A DNA stretch of 64,000 nt from JACMNW01 sp031406155 (GCA_031406155.1 JANOGW010000015.1:10966-74965); one strand, 5' to 3'. Shown: positions 30,248 to 39,555, numbered from the stretch's first letter. A program made the numbers and translations. Notes: generated from the letters alone by a model not told the origin.

Positions 30248-32252
30248 GAGTGACGAGCAGCTTGGCACAGACGAAGACCAAAATGACCTGACCGCCGATC
30301 TCGACCTCGGGTTCGACGGGGCCGAGGACATCCTGCGCACCTGGCGCCGGGGCATGCGGCCCGATCCGGACCTGACCGTGTCGGAATGGGCGGATCAACA
30401 TCGCTGGCTGTCGTCGCGCGCCAGCGCCGAACCGGGGCGGTACCGCACGGCGCGCACGCCCTATCTGCGCGAAATCATGGATGCGCTGTCGCCGCGCCAC
30501 CCGGCCCAGCGCATCTCGTTCATGAAGGCCGCGCAGGTCGGGGCGACAGAGGCTGGCAACAATTGGATCGGCTTCGTCATCCACCACGCGCCCGGGCCGA
30601 TGCTGGCCGTCCTGCCAACCGTGGAAATGGCCAAGCGCACCTCGCGCGGGCGGTTGGACCCGTTGATCGCAGACAGTCCGGCCTTGCGCGAACGGGTCAA
30701 TCCGGCCCGGTCGCGGGATGCTGGCAACTCGATGCTGTCCAAAGAATTCCCGGGCGGCATCCTGGTGCTGACCGGTGCCAACAGCGCCACCGGCCTGCGG
30801 TCGATGCCTGCACGCTACATCTTTCTCGACGAGGTTGACGCCTATCCAGCCTCGGCCGATGAGGAAGGTGATCCGGTCACACTGGCCGAAGCGCGCACCA
30901 CGACCTTCTCGCACCGTCGCAAAGTGTTCATGGTTTCGACCCCGACGATCCGTGGGCTGAGCCGGATTGAGCGCGAGTTCGAGGCATCGGACCAGCGCCG
31001 GTATTTCGTGCCATGCCCTCATTGCGGGGCGATGCAGTGGCTGCAGTTTGACCGACTGCGCTGGGCGAAAGGCCAACCCGAAACCGCTGCCTATGCCTGC
31101 GAGAGCTGCGAGAAACCCATCGCAGAGCATCACAAGACCCAGATGCTGGAGCAGGGCGAGTGGCGGCCGACGGCGGTTTCCGTCGACCCGCATTCCGTCG
31201 GCTTCCATATCTCGGCGCTCTATTCGCCAATGGGCTGGAAAAGCTGGGCGCAGATCGCGCGAGACTGGTTGGCCGCCCAAGGCTCCGACGAGATGCTGCG
31301 CGCTGCGCGCAACACGCTGTTGGGCGAGACATGGGTTGAAAGTGGCGATGCGCCGGAATGGCAACGGCTGGCAGATCGGCGCGAGGTCTTTGCCGCCACC
31401 GTGCCGCACCTCGGGTTGTTCCTGACTGCCGGGGCGGATGTGCAGAAGGACCGGATCGAGGTGGACGTCTGGGCCTGGGGCCGGGGTCTGGAGTCCTGGC
31501 TGGTCGAACACATCGTTATCGCGGGTGGGCCAGAGGATCCTGCTGCCTGGGACAAATTGACGGCTTTGCTTGGACGGACATGGACTCACGAAAGCGGCGC
31601 AGTGATGCAGCTGTCCAAACTCGCCATCGACACTGGCTATGAGGCCCCAGCAGTTTATGCCTGGTCGCGGGCCGCTGGTTACGCGCAGGTGACCCCAATC
31701 AAAGGTGTGGAAAGCTTCAACCGCTCTACGCCAGTGTCAGGGCCGACCTTTGTCGACGCCACCATCGGCGGCAAACGTCTTAGGCGCGGGGCGCGGCTCT
31801 GGACCATTGCCGTCTCGACCTTCAAGGCAGAAACCTATCGCTTCCTGCGGCTGGAGCGCCCGAGCGATGAAGATCGAGCGCTGGGCGTCTGCGACGCGGC
31901 TGGCACGGTGCATCTGCCCAGCTGGGCCGACACCGAATGGCTGAAGCAGCTGGTGGCCGAGCAGATGGTCACTGTCCGTAACAAGCGCGGCTTCGGTCAT
32001 CAGGAATGGCAGAAGATGCGGGAGCGAAACGAGGCGCTGGACTGCCGGGTCTATGCCCGGGCGGCAGCATGGATCCTCGGCGCCGACCGCTGGGACGAGG
32101 CCACCTGGCGGTCGCTTGAGGTTCAGGCTGGCGTCGAGACCAAAGAACCGGTGGCGGCAGTGGTGGTGGAACAGACCGCCCCGACCGCCGGAACCGTACT
32201 GACACCCCGTCGCCGCCGTTCGGGCGCGGTGACTCCCAAATACATGAGGTAG
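30195..32252 (+). CDS. Large terminase subunit (GpA family)
   Basis: 685 residues of the lambda GpA family. KAAQVGATEAGNNWIG is the Walker A-like ATP site, IFLDEVDAYP the Walker B, CPHCGAMQW with CESCEK a zinc-binding pair, and GADVQKDRIEVDVWAWG begins the C-terminal nuclease. It pumps DNA into proheads and cuts concatemers. Overlaps the small subunit by 53 bp in another frame, so the true start may lie a little further in. Confidence 0.95.
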   Translation: MSESNSQPSLISASRLHESDEQLGTDEDQNDLTADLDLGFDGAEDILRTWRRGMRPDPDLTVSEWADQHRWLSSRASAEPGRYRTARTPYLREIMDALSPRHPAQRISFMKAAQVGATEAGNNWIGFVIHHAPGPMLAVLPTVEMAKRTSRGRLDPLIADSPALRERVNPARSRDAGNSMLSKEFPGGILVLTGANSATGLRSMPARYIFLDEVDAYPASADEEGDPVTLAEARTTTFSHRRKVFMVSTPTIRGLSRIEREFEASDQRRYFVPCPHCGAMQWLQFDRLRWAKGQPETAAYACESCEKPIAEHHKTQMLEQGEWRPTAVSVDPHSVGFHISALYSPMGWKSWAQIARDWLAAQGSDEMLRAARNTLLGETWVESGDAPEWQRLADRREVFAATVPHLGLFLTAGADVQKDRIEVDVWAWGRGLESWLVEHIVIAGGPEDPAAWDKLTALLGRTWTHESGAVMQLSKLAIDTGYEAPAVYAWSRAAGYAQVTPIKGVESFNRSTPVSGPTFVDATIGGKRLRRGARLWTIAVSTFKAETYRFLRLERPSDEDRALGVCDAAGTVHLPSWADTEWLKQLVAEQMVTVRNKRGFGHQEWQKMRERNEALDCRVYARAAAWILGADRWDEATWRSLEVQAGVETKEPVAAVVVEQTAPTAGTVLTPRRRRSGAVTPKYMR

Positions 32253-32257
32253 CGACA

Positions 32258-32473
32258 ATGACTCTGGCAGAAATGCAGGCGCTGCTCAGCGCCCTTCTTG
32301 GCATGCGATTTGGCGGCGTCCGGTCGATCACTTATGACGGTCGGCAAATCAGCTATGGCTCTGACGCTGAATTGGCGACCGCAATATTCGATCTCGAGCG
32401 GAGGATCGCGGCCGCCGACACCACCGTCACGCGGTCGCGCGTGTCGCGCCCCTTCGCTTCGAAGGATCTGTGA
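32258..32473 (+). CDS. gpW-like head-tail joining protein
   Basis: 71 residues resembling lambda gpW: LAEMQALLSALLGMRFGGVRS, then TYDGRQISYGSDAELATAI and FDLERRIA. gpW closes the filled head and helps tail attachment. Position between terminase and portal is the lambda position. Five bases separate it from the terminase stop. Confidence 0.85.
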   Translation: MTLAEMQALLSALLGMRFGGVRSITYDGRQISYGSDAELATAIFDLERRIAAADTTVTRSRVSRPFASKDL

Positions 32474-32475
32474 TC

Positions 32476-33999
32476 ATGGCCTCGACCACATGGCGTTCCC
32501 GCCTCGGCGCATGGGTCGGCGGCTTTGGCGTGCCCGGCGGTTTCGATGCAACTTCCGGCCAGCGCCGGTTGAAGGGCTTTGTCACCTCCCGCGCCCATGT
32601 CAACGCGCTGATCGCCGCCTCCGGACCGGAGATGAATGCCCGGGCGCGCTGGCTGGTGCGCAACAACGGCTACGCCGCAAACGCCATCGAAAGCTGGGCC
32701 GCCAATACGGTTGGAGATGGCATCAGCCCGAATTCCAGCATCGAACAGGCATCGCGGAAGGATGCAGTGCAGCGGCTCTGGCTCGCCTGGACCGACGATG
32801 CCGACGCCGAGGGGCTGACCGATTTCTATGGGTTGCAGCGCCGTGCCGCCCGCGAAGTGTTCATGACCGGCGAGGTCTTCCTGCGCTTCCGGCCCCGCCG
32901 CATTGAGGATCGGCTAGTCGTTCCGCTCCAAGTGCAAATGCTGCCGTCGGAAATGCTGCCCCTCAACCACAACGCCGTGGACGGCAATGGCAATGTCATC
33001 CGGCAGGGCATCGAGTTTGACCGGGTCGGACGCCGCGTCGCCTTTCACTTCCTGCGCCGACACCCGGGCGACAGCACCGATCCCGGCCTATCTGGCGAAA
33101 CCGTCAGGGTTCCGGCCTCTGAGGTTTTGCACATCATTGACCCGGTGGAGGCTGGCCAGTTGCGGGGCGTATCTCGTTTTGCGCCAGCCATCGTGAAGCT
33201 GTTCCTGCTGGATCAATATGATGACGCCGAGTTGGACCGCAAAAAGGTGGCGGCGATGTATGCGATGTTCGTGACCTCGCCCGCACCCGACAATCCGCTC
33301 GCCCCGCCGGATGAGGAATATGAGGTGGCTCCGGGCCAGGTGGTGCGGCTCGATCCTGGCGAGGACGTGACCGTCAGCGCCCCGGCCGATTCCGGGTCCA
33401 CATACGAGCCGTTCCAATACAGGACCTTGCTGCAAATCTCGGCCGCGCTGGGCATCCCGTATGGGTACCTGTCCAACGACGGGGCCAAGGGAAACTTCTC
33501 AAACTCGCGGCTTTCGCTGATCGAGTTCCGGCGCCGGGTCTCGGCCTGGCAGCATTCGATAATGGTGTTCCAGATGTGCCGCCCGGTCTGGGCGCGCTTC
33601 ATGGACACGGCAGTGTTGGCCGGGGGTCTGAAACTGCCGGGCTATGACCGCCGCCGCGCCGAATATCTGGCCTGCAACTGGCTCCCGACCAAATGGGATT
33701 GGGTCGATCCGCTGAAGGATGCCAACGCCGAGATTGCCCAGATCGAAGCCGGGCTGAAATCGCGCACTCAGGCCATTGCCGAACGCGGCTATGACGCGGA
33801 GCAGGTCGACGCGGAAATCGCCCGTGAACGCGACCGCGAACGCAGGCTCGGCCTCGATTTCCGCCGTCCGGGATCCCCGGCGCATGCCCCCGGCGGCGGG
33901 GATCCGAACGCCGCCGATCCGAACGCCCCGGACCACAATGCAACGGACCAGACTGCGCCGGATCCCAACCAAGACCCGACCCAAGACACTGCCCCATAG
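32476..33999 (+). CDS. Phage portal protein (lambda family)
   Basis: 507 residues. Portal core features: RWLVRNNGYAANAIESWAAN in the N-terminal part, GEVFLRFRPR, LHIIDPVEAGQLRGVSRFAPA in the middle, and GIPYGYLSND. A repetitive Asp/Asn/Pro tail (DPNAADPNAPDHNATDQ) ends it. It forms the DNA entry ring. GTG at 32470 is an alternative start. Confidence 0.95.
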   Translation: MASTTWRSRLGAWVGGFGVPGGFDATSGQRRLKGFVTSRAHVNALIAASGPEMNARARWLVRNNGYAANAIESWAANTVGDGISPNSSIEQASRKDAVQRLWLAWTDDADAEGLTDFYGLQRRAAREVFMTGEVFLRFRPRRIEDRLVVPLQVQMLPSEMLPLNHNAVDGNGNVIRQGIEFDRVGRRVAFHFLRRHPGDSTDPGLSGETVRVPASEVLHIIDPVEAGQLRGVSRFAPAIVKLFLLDQYDDAELDRKKVAAMYAMFVTSPAPDNPLAPPDEEYEVAPGQVVRLDPGEDVTVSAPADSGSTYEPFQYRTLLQISAALGIPYGYLSNDGAKGNFSNSRLSLIEFRRRVSAWQHSIMVFQMCRPVWARFMDTAVLAGGLKLPGYDRRRAEYLACNWLPTKWDWVDPLKDANAEIAQIEAGLKSRTQAIAERGYDAEQVDAEIARERDRERRLGLDFRRPGSPAHAPGGGDPNAADPNAPDHNATDQTAPDPNQDPTQDTAP

Positions 34000-34010
34000 G
34001 AGGCGAAACG

Positions 34011-35384
34011 ATGTTCCATGCGCAAATCGCCCAGCGGGCATTCAACACGCCCCTGTTGGTCGAGCCGTCCAAGGCCATGGCGTTCCTGTCCGGTCTTGGG
34101 CCGCGCATCACCGGGCGACAGTTGCGGCTAACCGGGACTAATTTCGCACCCGAAGTTGCGGCCAATGCGGCGCTGCCTGCCCGGGCCGGGATCCTGATCA
34201 ATGGCCTGGCCGAACAATATCAGCGCGACGGCCAAGCGGCGTTCGACATGGTCAATGGCATAGCGGTGATCGAAGTCTCTGGTGTGCTGGTACATCGCGG
34301 AGCGTGGATCGGGCAGTCTTCCGGGCAAACCTCCTATGAGGGCATCGCCGCCCAGATTGCCGCCGCCGCGTCTGATCCTACTGTGCGTGGCATCGCGCTG
34401 GAGATCGACAGCTTTGGCGGCGAAGTAGCCGGTGTTTTCGACCTAGCGGATGCCATCCGCGCCGCGCGGGCGGCAAAACCCGTTTGGGCCTTCGTCGCCG
34501 AACATGCCTTCTCGGCAGGCTATGCGCTGGCATCCCAAGCCGACCGGATCATTCTGCCCCGCACCGGCACCGTCGGCAGCATCGGCGTGGTGGTGATGCA
34601 TGCCGACCTGAGCGGACAGCTTTCGGACTCGGGCGTCACCGTCACTCTGATCCATTCCGGTGCGCACAAGGTCGACGGCAATCCCTATGCGCCGCTACCC
34701 GACCCAGTGCGCGCACGCATTCAGGGAGAAATCGACAGCATCCGCATGCTGTTTGCCCAGACCGTCGCAGCTGGGCGGGGTCGCAGACTGAACGAAGCGG
34801 CAGCGCTGGCCACCGAAGCCGAATGCTACCGCGGCGCAGACGCCGTGACGACCGGGTTGGCCGATGAAGTCTCCGACCCGGCATCGGCCTTTGCCGCCTT
34901 TGCCGCTGCCGTGAATGGGCGCGGAACAATCCGAAGAGCTGGGCCCGGACGCCCAGTGCAATCGCAACTTTCCAAGGAGTCGATCATGAAACCCAACGCA
35001 ACCAGCACGACCGAAGCACCCGCAACCGATCAAACCGAGGATCAGGTCGTGCCAGCGCCTGTCGATCCGTCCCCCGCTCCAGCGGTTCCGACCGCACCCG
35101 GCCTGACCGAAGCCGCCACAGCCGTGGCCCTCGTGCGTGCTGAAGCGGCGGAACTTGCCACTGTCGGCGCGCAGGCCGCGCGGTTGGGTGTGACCATCGA
35201 TGTGGCCGAGGCAGTTCAGAAGGGCATCCGACCGGACGCGCTGCGCGCCTCCGTCCTGAACCAACTGGCCGCGCGCAGCGATGCCGCTGCCATTGCCGTG
35301 GTGCCGCCGCCCAAATCCGCCGCGCCGGAAAGCCCGCTCCTTGCCGCCGCCAAACGCGTCGCAAGCGCTGGAAAATCGGCCTGA
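34011..35384 (+). CDS. Prohead S49/SppA-type protease (with nested scaffold)
   Basis: 457 residues. S49 serine peptidase core: EIDSFGGEVAGVFDL, then the nucleophile loop EHAFSAGYALASQADRI and GTVGSIGVVVMHAD. It is the lambda gpC equivalent that cuts portal, scaffold and itself. After about residue 325 the sequence becomes a low-complexity, Ala/Pro-rich scaffold domain that can also start on its own at 34986. AGGAGGCGA lies just before the start. Confidence 0.95.
   Translation: MFHAQIAQRAFNTPLLVEPSKAMAFLSGLGPRITGRQLRLTGTNFAPEVAANAALPARAGILINGLAEQYQRDGQAAFDMVNGIAVIEVSGVLVHRGAWIGQSSGQTSYEGIAAQIAAAASDPTVRGIALEIDSFGGEVAGVFDLADAIRAARAAKPVWAFVAEHAFSAGYALASQADRIILPRTGTVGSIGVVVMHADLSGQLSDSGVTVTLIHSGAHKVDGNPYAPLPDPVRARIQGEIDSIRMLFAQTVAAGRGRRLNEAAALATEAECYRGADAVTTGLADEVSDPASAFAAFAAAVNGRGTIRRAGPGRPVQSQLSKESIMKPNATSTTEAPATDQTEDQVVPAPVDPSPAPAVPTAPGLTEAATAVALVRAEAAELATVGAQAARLGVTIDVAEAVQKGIRPDALRASVLNQLAARSDAAAIAVVPPPKSAAPESPLLAAAKRVASAGKSA
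34986..35384 (+). CDS. Nested scaffolding protein (internal start)
   Basis: In-frame ATG at 34986 with AAGGAG (34974-34979) six bases upstream gives a 132-residue protein equal to the C-terminal domain of the protease: acidic/Pro-rich start (ATSTTEAPATDQTEDQ), then helical ALVRAEAAELATVGAQAARL. This is the lambda C/Nu3 arrangement, in which the inner start yields the assembly scaffold. Start and ribosome site are visible; expression is inferred. Confidence 0.75.
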   Translation: MKPNATSTTEAPATDQTEDQVVPAPVDPSPAPAVPTAPGLTEAATAVALVRAEAAELATVGAQAARLGVTIDVAEAVQKGIRPDALRASVLNQLAARSDAAAIAVVPPPKSAAPESPLLAAAKRVASAGKSA

Positions 35385-35413
35385 CGCCCCTCCAACCCAA
35401 AAGGATCTGAATC

Positions 35414-35794
35414 ATGCCCACCCTCACGCAGGCACCGTCGCAAGCCGATGTCGTCAAATTCCAGCTTGAGCCGAATTACACCAACGAGGCGATCACTCTG
35501 CTGCTCGGCACGAACTATAAGTCGGGTTCCGTGCTGGGCAAGATCACCGCCACCGGCAAATACAAGCTGGCCACCGCCGCCGGTGCCGATGGAGCACAGA
35601 TCGCCTCGGCCGTCCTGTTGAACCCGGTCGATGCAACCCTCGCCGATGCCACCGGCGTCATTCTGGCGCGCGGCCCTGCCATCGTCTCCAAAGTGGCGTT
35701 GGTGTTTGACGCGACCGTAAACACGGTCCCTCTGACCGCCGCGAAATGGGCCGAACTGACCGCCGTCGGCATCGTGCCGCGCACAAGCGCCTGA
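35414..35794 (+). CDS. Head decoration protein (gpD-like)
   Basis: 126 residues matching the lambda gpD/HDPD family: ITLLLGTNYKSGSVLGKITATGKY, then AVLLNPVDATLADATGVILARGPAIV. It trims the expanded capsid. Position between protease and capsid gene is the lambda order. Confidence 0.9.
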   Translation: MPTLTQAPSQADVVKFQLEPNYTNEAITLLLGTNYKSGSVLGKITATGKYKLATAAGADGAQIASAVLLNPVDATLADATGVILARGPAIVSKVALVFDATVNTVPLTAAKWAELTAVGIVPRTSA

Positions 35795-35851
35795 TCCGCA
35801 GCGGCGGCAATCGCCGCCCCTGATCCACCCCCAAAACCCTCGGAGAAAACC

Positions 35852-36874
35852 ATGAACGCCATCATTCGCAATCCGTTTGACGCGGGCGGCTATTCGCTCG
35901 CCGAAATGACCCAAGCCATCAACATCCTGCCAAACCTTTACACCCGGCTGGGCGAGATCGGCCTGTTCAGCTTCGAAGGCATCACCCAGCGTTCGGTCAT
36001 CATCGAGCAGTTCGATGGTGCGCTGAACGTGTTGCCCTCGGTCCCCTTGGGCGCACCGGCCACTGTCGCCACCCGGCAAGGCCGCTCGATGCGTTCCTTC
36101 GGCCTGCCGTGGATCCCGCATGACGATGTGATCCTCGCCTCAGATATCCAAGGCGTGCCCGCCTTTGGCGGCAGCGAGAACGACCAGCTGGCCGCCGTGA
36201 TGATGCGCAAGCTGACCCTGATGCGCCGCAAACACGCCCAGACCCGCGAATATATGGAGATGAATGCCCTGCGCGGCATCGTGAAGGATGGCGCGGGCAC
36301 CACGCTTTACAACTACTTCACCGAATTCGGCTTGGCACAAATCTCGGTGGATTTCCTGCTCGGCACCGCCACCACGCTCGTGCAAGCCAAGGTGCGCGAT
36401 GCGATCCGGGCGGTGGAAGACAACCTTCTGGGCGAGTCGATGATCAGCGTCTACGCGCTGGTCAGCCCAGAGTTTTTCGACAAGCTGATTGGGCACGCGC
36501 TGACGCAGGACGCCTACAAGTTCTATTCGGCCACCGGCGCACAGCCCTTGCGCCAGGATGTGCGGCGCTCGTTCCCCTTCGCGGGCATTCTCTTTGAGGA
36601 ATACCGCGGCACCGTCACCCTCTCTACCGGCGTGGCGGAACGGTTGATCCCCGCAGGCGAGGGCATCGCCTTCCCGATTGGCACCATCGACACCTTCACC
36701 ACCTACGGCGGACCGGCCAATCAGATCAGCCTCGCCAACACAATCGGCCTGCCGCTTTATGCCCGGCAACTGATGGACGACAAGGATCGCTGGATCAACA
36801 TCCTGACCGAAGCCTCGATCCTGCCGGTCAACAAGCGGCCGCGCACCGCCATCCGCCTGTTCAGTTCCAACTGA
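35852..36874 (+). CDS. Major capsid protein (gpE family)
   Basis: 340 residues of the lambda gpE family: FDAGGYSLAEMTQAINILPNL, GLFSFEGITQRSVIIE, then RRSFPFAGILFEEYRGTV and PIGTIDTFTTYGGP near the end. GGAG is nine bases before the ATG. It should form the icosahedral shell. Confidence 0.95.
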   Translation: MNAIIRNPFDAGGYSLAEMTQAINILPNLYTRLGEIGLFSFEGITQRSVIIEQFDGALNVLPSVPLGAPATVATRQGRSMRSFGLPWIPHDDVILASDIQGVPAFGGSENDQLAAVMMRKLTLMRRKHAQTREYMEMNALRGIVKDGAGTTLYNYFTEFGLAQISVDFLLGTATTLVQAKVRDAIRAVEDNLLGESMISVYALVSPEFFDKLIGHALTQDAYKFYSATGAQPLRQDVRRSFPFAGILFEEYRGTVTLSTGVAERLIPAGEGIAFPIGTIDTFTTYGGPANQISLANTIGLPLYARQLMDDKDRWINILTEASILPVNKRPRTAIRLFSSN

Positions 36875-36888
36875 CCTGAGGCAGTGTG

Positions 36889-37203
36889 ATGAACGCCTTC
36901 GCCACCGCCATGAATGTGATCTTCGCCGATGCCAACATGGCGGTGGACGCCCTTTGGTTTGTTGGCGCGACAGACCCGGGCGTTGCCGTCCGGGTCATTC
37001 GGAAATCGCCCGACGAGATTACGCCATTCGGCGCTGGGCGGATATTGTCGGAAACCACGCAGTTGGATGTGCGCGTCGCCGACATGCCCACCCCAGCGCC
37101 GGGTGATCTGATCCGGATCGGCGCAGAGGATTTTCTGGTTCAGGGCGAACCCAAAGCCGACCGCGAACGCCTGATCTGGACGCTGAACACGAGGACCCCG
37201 TGA
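36889..37203 (+). CDS. Head-tail connector protein (gpFII-like)
   Basis: 104 residues: ANMAVDALWFVGATDPGVAVRVIRKSP, then PTPAPGDLIRIGAEDFLVQGEP, resembling phage attachment/connector proteins downstream of lambda-type capsid genes. Stop overlaps the next gene by GTGA. Exact family is moderate by eye. Confidence 0.75.
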   Translation: MNAFATAMNVIFADANMAVDALWFVGATDPGVAVRVIRKSPDEITPFGAGRILSETTQLDVRVADMPTPAPGDLIRIGAEDFLVQGEPKADRERLIWTLNTRTP

Positions 37204-37838
37204 AACTCAACATCAGCTTCAGCCCCGACCTCGTCGCACTGATGCGGGCGGAGGTGGCGGCAGGCCAGAAGGCGGTCACCGTCACCATTACCCAAGCCGG
37301 GGCCAGCCTCAAATCCGCCTGGCGGGGGCAGATCACTGGCGCAGGCCTCGGCCAGCGGCTGGCCAACACCATCCGGTCGCAAACCTATCCCAAGGGTCGC
37401 AACAGTCTGGATGCAGCCGCACTGGTCTGGTCCAACGCCCCGGTCATCATCGGCGCGCACGACACCGGGCCATTGATCCGTTCAGGCAGCGGCTTCTGGC
37501 TGGCCATCCCGCTGCCCACCGCAGGCAAGGCGCAGGGCGGCAGGCGGATCACCCCCGCCATGTGGGAGCAAAGGACCGGCCTGCGCCTGCGCTTCGTCTA
37601 TCGCAGCCGGGGGCCGAGTCTTTTGGTGGCGGATGCGGTGCGGCTGAACACGCGCGGCCAAGCGGCCGTCTCCAAGTCGAAAACCGGACGCGGACAAGTG
37701 ACAGCACCAATCTTCCTGCTGGTGCGCCAGGTGAAACTGCCAAAGCGACTGGATCTGGCGAGGGATGCCGAGCGGGTGCAGGCTGCCATTCCGGGCAGCA
37801 TTGTGCGCAACTGGATCGATGGGCAGATCGGCCGATGA
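37200..37838 (+). CDS. DUF6441 tail-completion protein
   Basis: 212 residues. The pattern ISFSPDLVALMRAEVAAGQKAV, then LKSAWRGQITGAGLGQRLANTIR and PAMWEQRTGLRLRFVY, fits DUF6441, which occupies the minor-tail/neck slot. GTGA overlap with the connector gene. After it the phage map is broken by a cassette of non-phage genes until 39657. Confidence 0.8.
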   Translation: MKLNISFSPDLVALMRAEVAAGQKAVTVTITQAGASLKSAWRGQITGAGLGQRLANTIRSQTYPKGRNSLDAAALVWSNAPVIIGAHDTGPLIRSGSGFWLAIPLPTAGKAQGGRRITPAMWEQRTGLRLRFVYRSRGPSLLVADAVRLNTRGQAAVSKSKTGRGQVTAPIFLLVRQVKLPKRLDLARDAERVQAAIPGSIVRNWIDGQIGR

Positions 37839-38044
37839 CCGATATGCGGACATTTCTGCCGCCCGCTTTGGCTCGTCATTTTCTATCTTAAAAGAGCGGC
37901 AAGCCGACACGGAGAGCGAATTACGGCTCTGCGCGGTGCGGCTCGGGACGCACCATGTCTATGGAAAGTGGTCGCCGCGCTCGCTTTTTCAGACGTCGAC
38001 CAAGGATCAACACGGCCTCTCTTCTGTTGAAAGTTTGCCAGATA
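37839..38044. other. Junction region left of cassette 2
   Basis: No gene. An ATG at 37835 would give only 18 codons (MTDMRTFLPPALARHFLS), possibly the start of a phage gene cut by the cassette. Base composition becomes less GC-rich towards the ArsR promoter. Confidence 0.4.
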
Positions 38045-38103
38045 TTGACAGAGTTGCAAAGTACTTATATTTCTCAATAGCAATATAGCTAAATGGAAAT
38101 ATA
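38045..38103 (+). promoter_or_regulatory. arsR promoter with inverted repeat (cassette 2)
   Basis: TTGACA (38045-38050) and TATATT (38066-38071, 15-bp spacer) resemble -35 and -10 boxes. TATATTTC (38066-38073) and GAAATATA (38096-38103) form an inverted repeat ending two bases before the ATG, a likely ArsR operator. Confidence 0.5.
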
Positions 38104-38105
38104 AA

Positions 38106-38453
38106 ATGCACGATCCTCTCAGCATGACCCTGTCGGCACTGGCCGATCCGACGCGGCGCGCGATCCTTGACAGGCTGGCCGAGGGTGAGGCAACCGTGAC
38201 CGACCTTGCGCGGCCATTCCAGTTGAGCCAGCCCACAATCTCGAAACATCTCAAGGTGCTGGAGGCCGCAGGATTGATCTCCCAAGGGCGTGCAGCACAG
38301 TCGCGCCCGCGGAAGTTGGAGGCAGGCCCGCTGAAGCAGCTTTCAGAGTGGATGGACCGCTACAGGCAGCATTGGGAGGCGAGTTTCGATCAGCTGGATC
38401 AGTATCTGACCGAGCTGCAACGCACTAACTCAGGAGTCGATGGACATGAATGA
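38106..38453 (+). CDS. ArsR-family transcriptional regulator (cassette 2)
   Basis: 115 residues: LSALADPTRRAILDRLAEGEA, then ARPFQLSQPTISKHLKVLEAAGLI and WMDRYRQHWEASFDQL. No CVC metal motif. It shares family and order, but only moderate identity, with the regulator at 26851-27153. The SRPBCC gene starts inside its last codons. Confidence 0.9.
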   Translation: MHDPLSMTLSALADPTRRAILDRLAEGEATVTDLARPFQLSQPTISKHLKVLEAAGLISQGRAAQSRPRKLEAGPLKQLSEWMDRYRQHWEASFDQLDQYLTELQRTNSGVDGHE

Positions 38454-38916
38454 CACTGCTTCACCCGTGTGGGAGATCCACATCAACCGCAAGTTCAAGG
38501 CACCGCGCGCCTTGGTCTTCGCCGCCTGGACCAATCCTGGCCACCTGATCAAATGGTCGGGGCCAGAGGGATTTACCTCGCGCCATGATACGTTCGACTG
38601 CACACCGGGGGGCCACTACCGCGCCTGTCTGCGTGCACCAGACGGAACCGAACACTGGGTACGCGGACAATACCTTGAAGTGGAAGGGCCAGCGCGTTTG
38701 ACCTTTACCCATGCCTGGGAGGATGTTGACGGAACGGTCGGGCCTGCGACTACGGTCACGATCTCTTTCACCGAAAGCGGTGAGGAAACGCTGATGCAGT
38801 TTCATCAGGCCCCTTTCGCTGCGCAATCCAGCCGCGATGGTCATGTTTCCGGCTGGACCAGCAGTTTCGCCGCGCTCGACCGCTTTCTGGCCGCACAAAT
38901 CATGGTGGCGTCATGA
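38446..38916 (+). CDS. SRPBCC/AHSA1-like protein (cassette 2)
   Basis: 156 residues: INRKFKAPRALVFAAWTNPGHLIKWSGPE, CTPGGHYRACLR, YLEVEGPARLTFTHAW and the C-terminal GWTSSFAALDRFL. Overlaps the ArsR gene and couples to the GST gene by ATGA. AGGAG is nine bases before the ATG at 38446; an ATG at 38440 is possible. Ligand unknown. Confidence 0.9.
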   Translation: MNDTASPVWEIHINRKFKAPRALVFAAWTNPGHLIKWSGPEGFTSRHDTFDCTPGGHYRACLRAPDGTEHWVRGQYLEVEGPARLTFTHAWEDVDGTVGPATTVTISFTESGEETLMQFHQAPFAAQSSRDGHVSGWTSSFAALDRFLAAQIMVAS

Positions 38917-39521
38917 TCCTCTATTTTGCAAGAACTCTGCACTCCTACAAAGCCTGCGCCGTGGCTCGCCATACCGGGTTGCCTGTCACCTTCACCGAGG
39001 TCGACCTTCTGGTGGGCGAACACAAGACCCCCCTGTTTCTTGCGATGAACCCCTGCGGTCGAACGCCCGTCCTTGCCTGCGAGGACGGCTATCTGTGGGA
39101 GTCCAATGCCATCATGTGCCGTCTCGCCATCGAGGCACGTTCGGCCCTTTGGCCCGAGGGTAAAGCGCAAGCAGATGTCATGCGCTGGCTTGCCTGGGAT
39201 GCCGAGCATTTCAAGCCCCATGCGGGTGCGTTCTATTTTGAGTACATTATTAAACCGGCGATAGGTCTTGGGGACGCCGACGAGACTGCACTCGAAGGAG
39301 CGAGGCCGTTCTTTCATACAAACGCGTCGGTGCTGGAAAGCCATCTTGCGCAGCACGACTTTTTGGCCGGCGATACCCTGTCCATTGCCGATTTCGCGGT
39401 AGCGGTGACACTGCCTTTCGCGACCAAAAGCAAATTGCCGATTGACGACTACCCGGCAATCCGGCGCTGGCATGACCGATTGATGGACCTGCCCGCATGG
39501 CGGTCGCCCTTCCCAACCTAG
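38913..39521 (+). CDS. Glutathione S-transferase (cassette 2)
   Basis: 202 residues: LHSYKACAVARHTGLPVTFTE, NPCGRTPVLACEDGYLWESNAIM (cis-Pro and ES pair) and a C-terminal helical domain with FLAGDTLSIADFAVAV (N-cap box). It belongs to a different GST subgroup than the cassette 1 enzyme, which argues that the trio was not simply duplicated. Confidence 0.9.
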   Translation: MILYFARTLHSYKACAVARHTGLPVTFTEVDLLVGEHKTPLFLAMNPCGRTPVLACEDGYLWESNAIMCRLAIEARSALWPEGKAQADVMRWLAWDAEHFKPHAGAFYFEYIIKPAIGLGDADETALEGARPFFHTNASVLESHLAQHDFLAGDTLSIADFAVAVTLPFATKSKLPIDDYPAIRRWHDRLMDLPAWRSPFPT

Positions 39522-39555
39522 GGTGCCCGTCTTGGGCGCTGATCAGACCGGGTTG

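Noticed and set aside
30198..31589. A 463-codon reverse frame opposite the terminase
   Set aside because: Opposes the firmly assigned GpA gene and lacks any domain.
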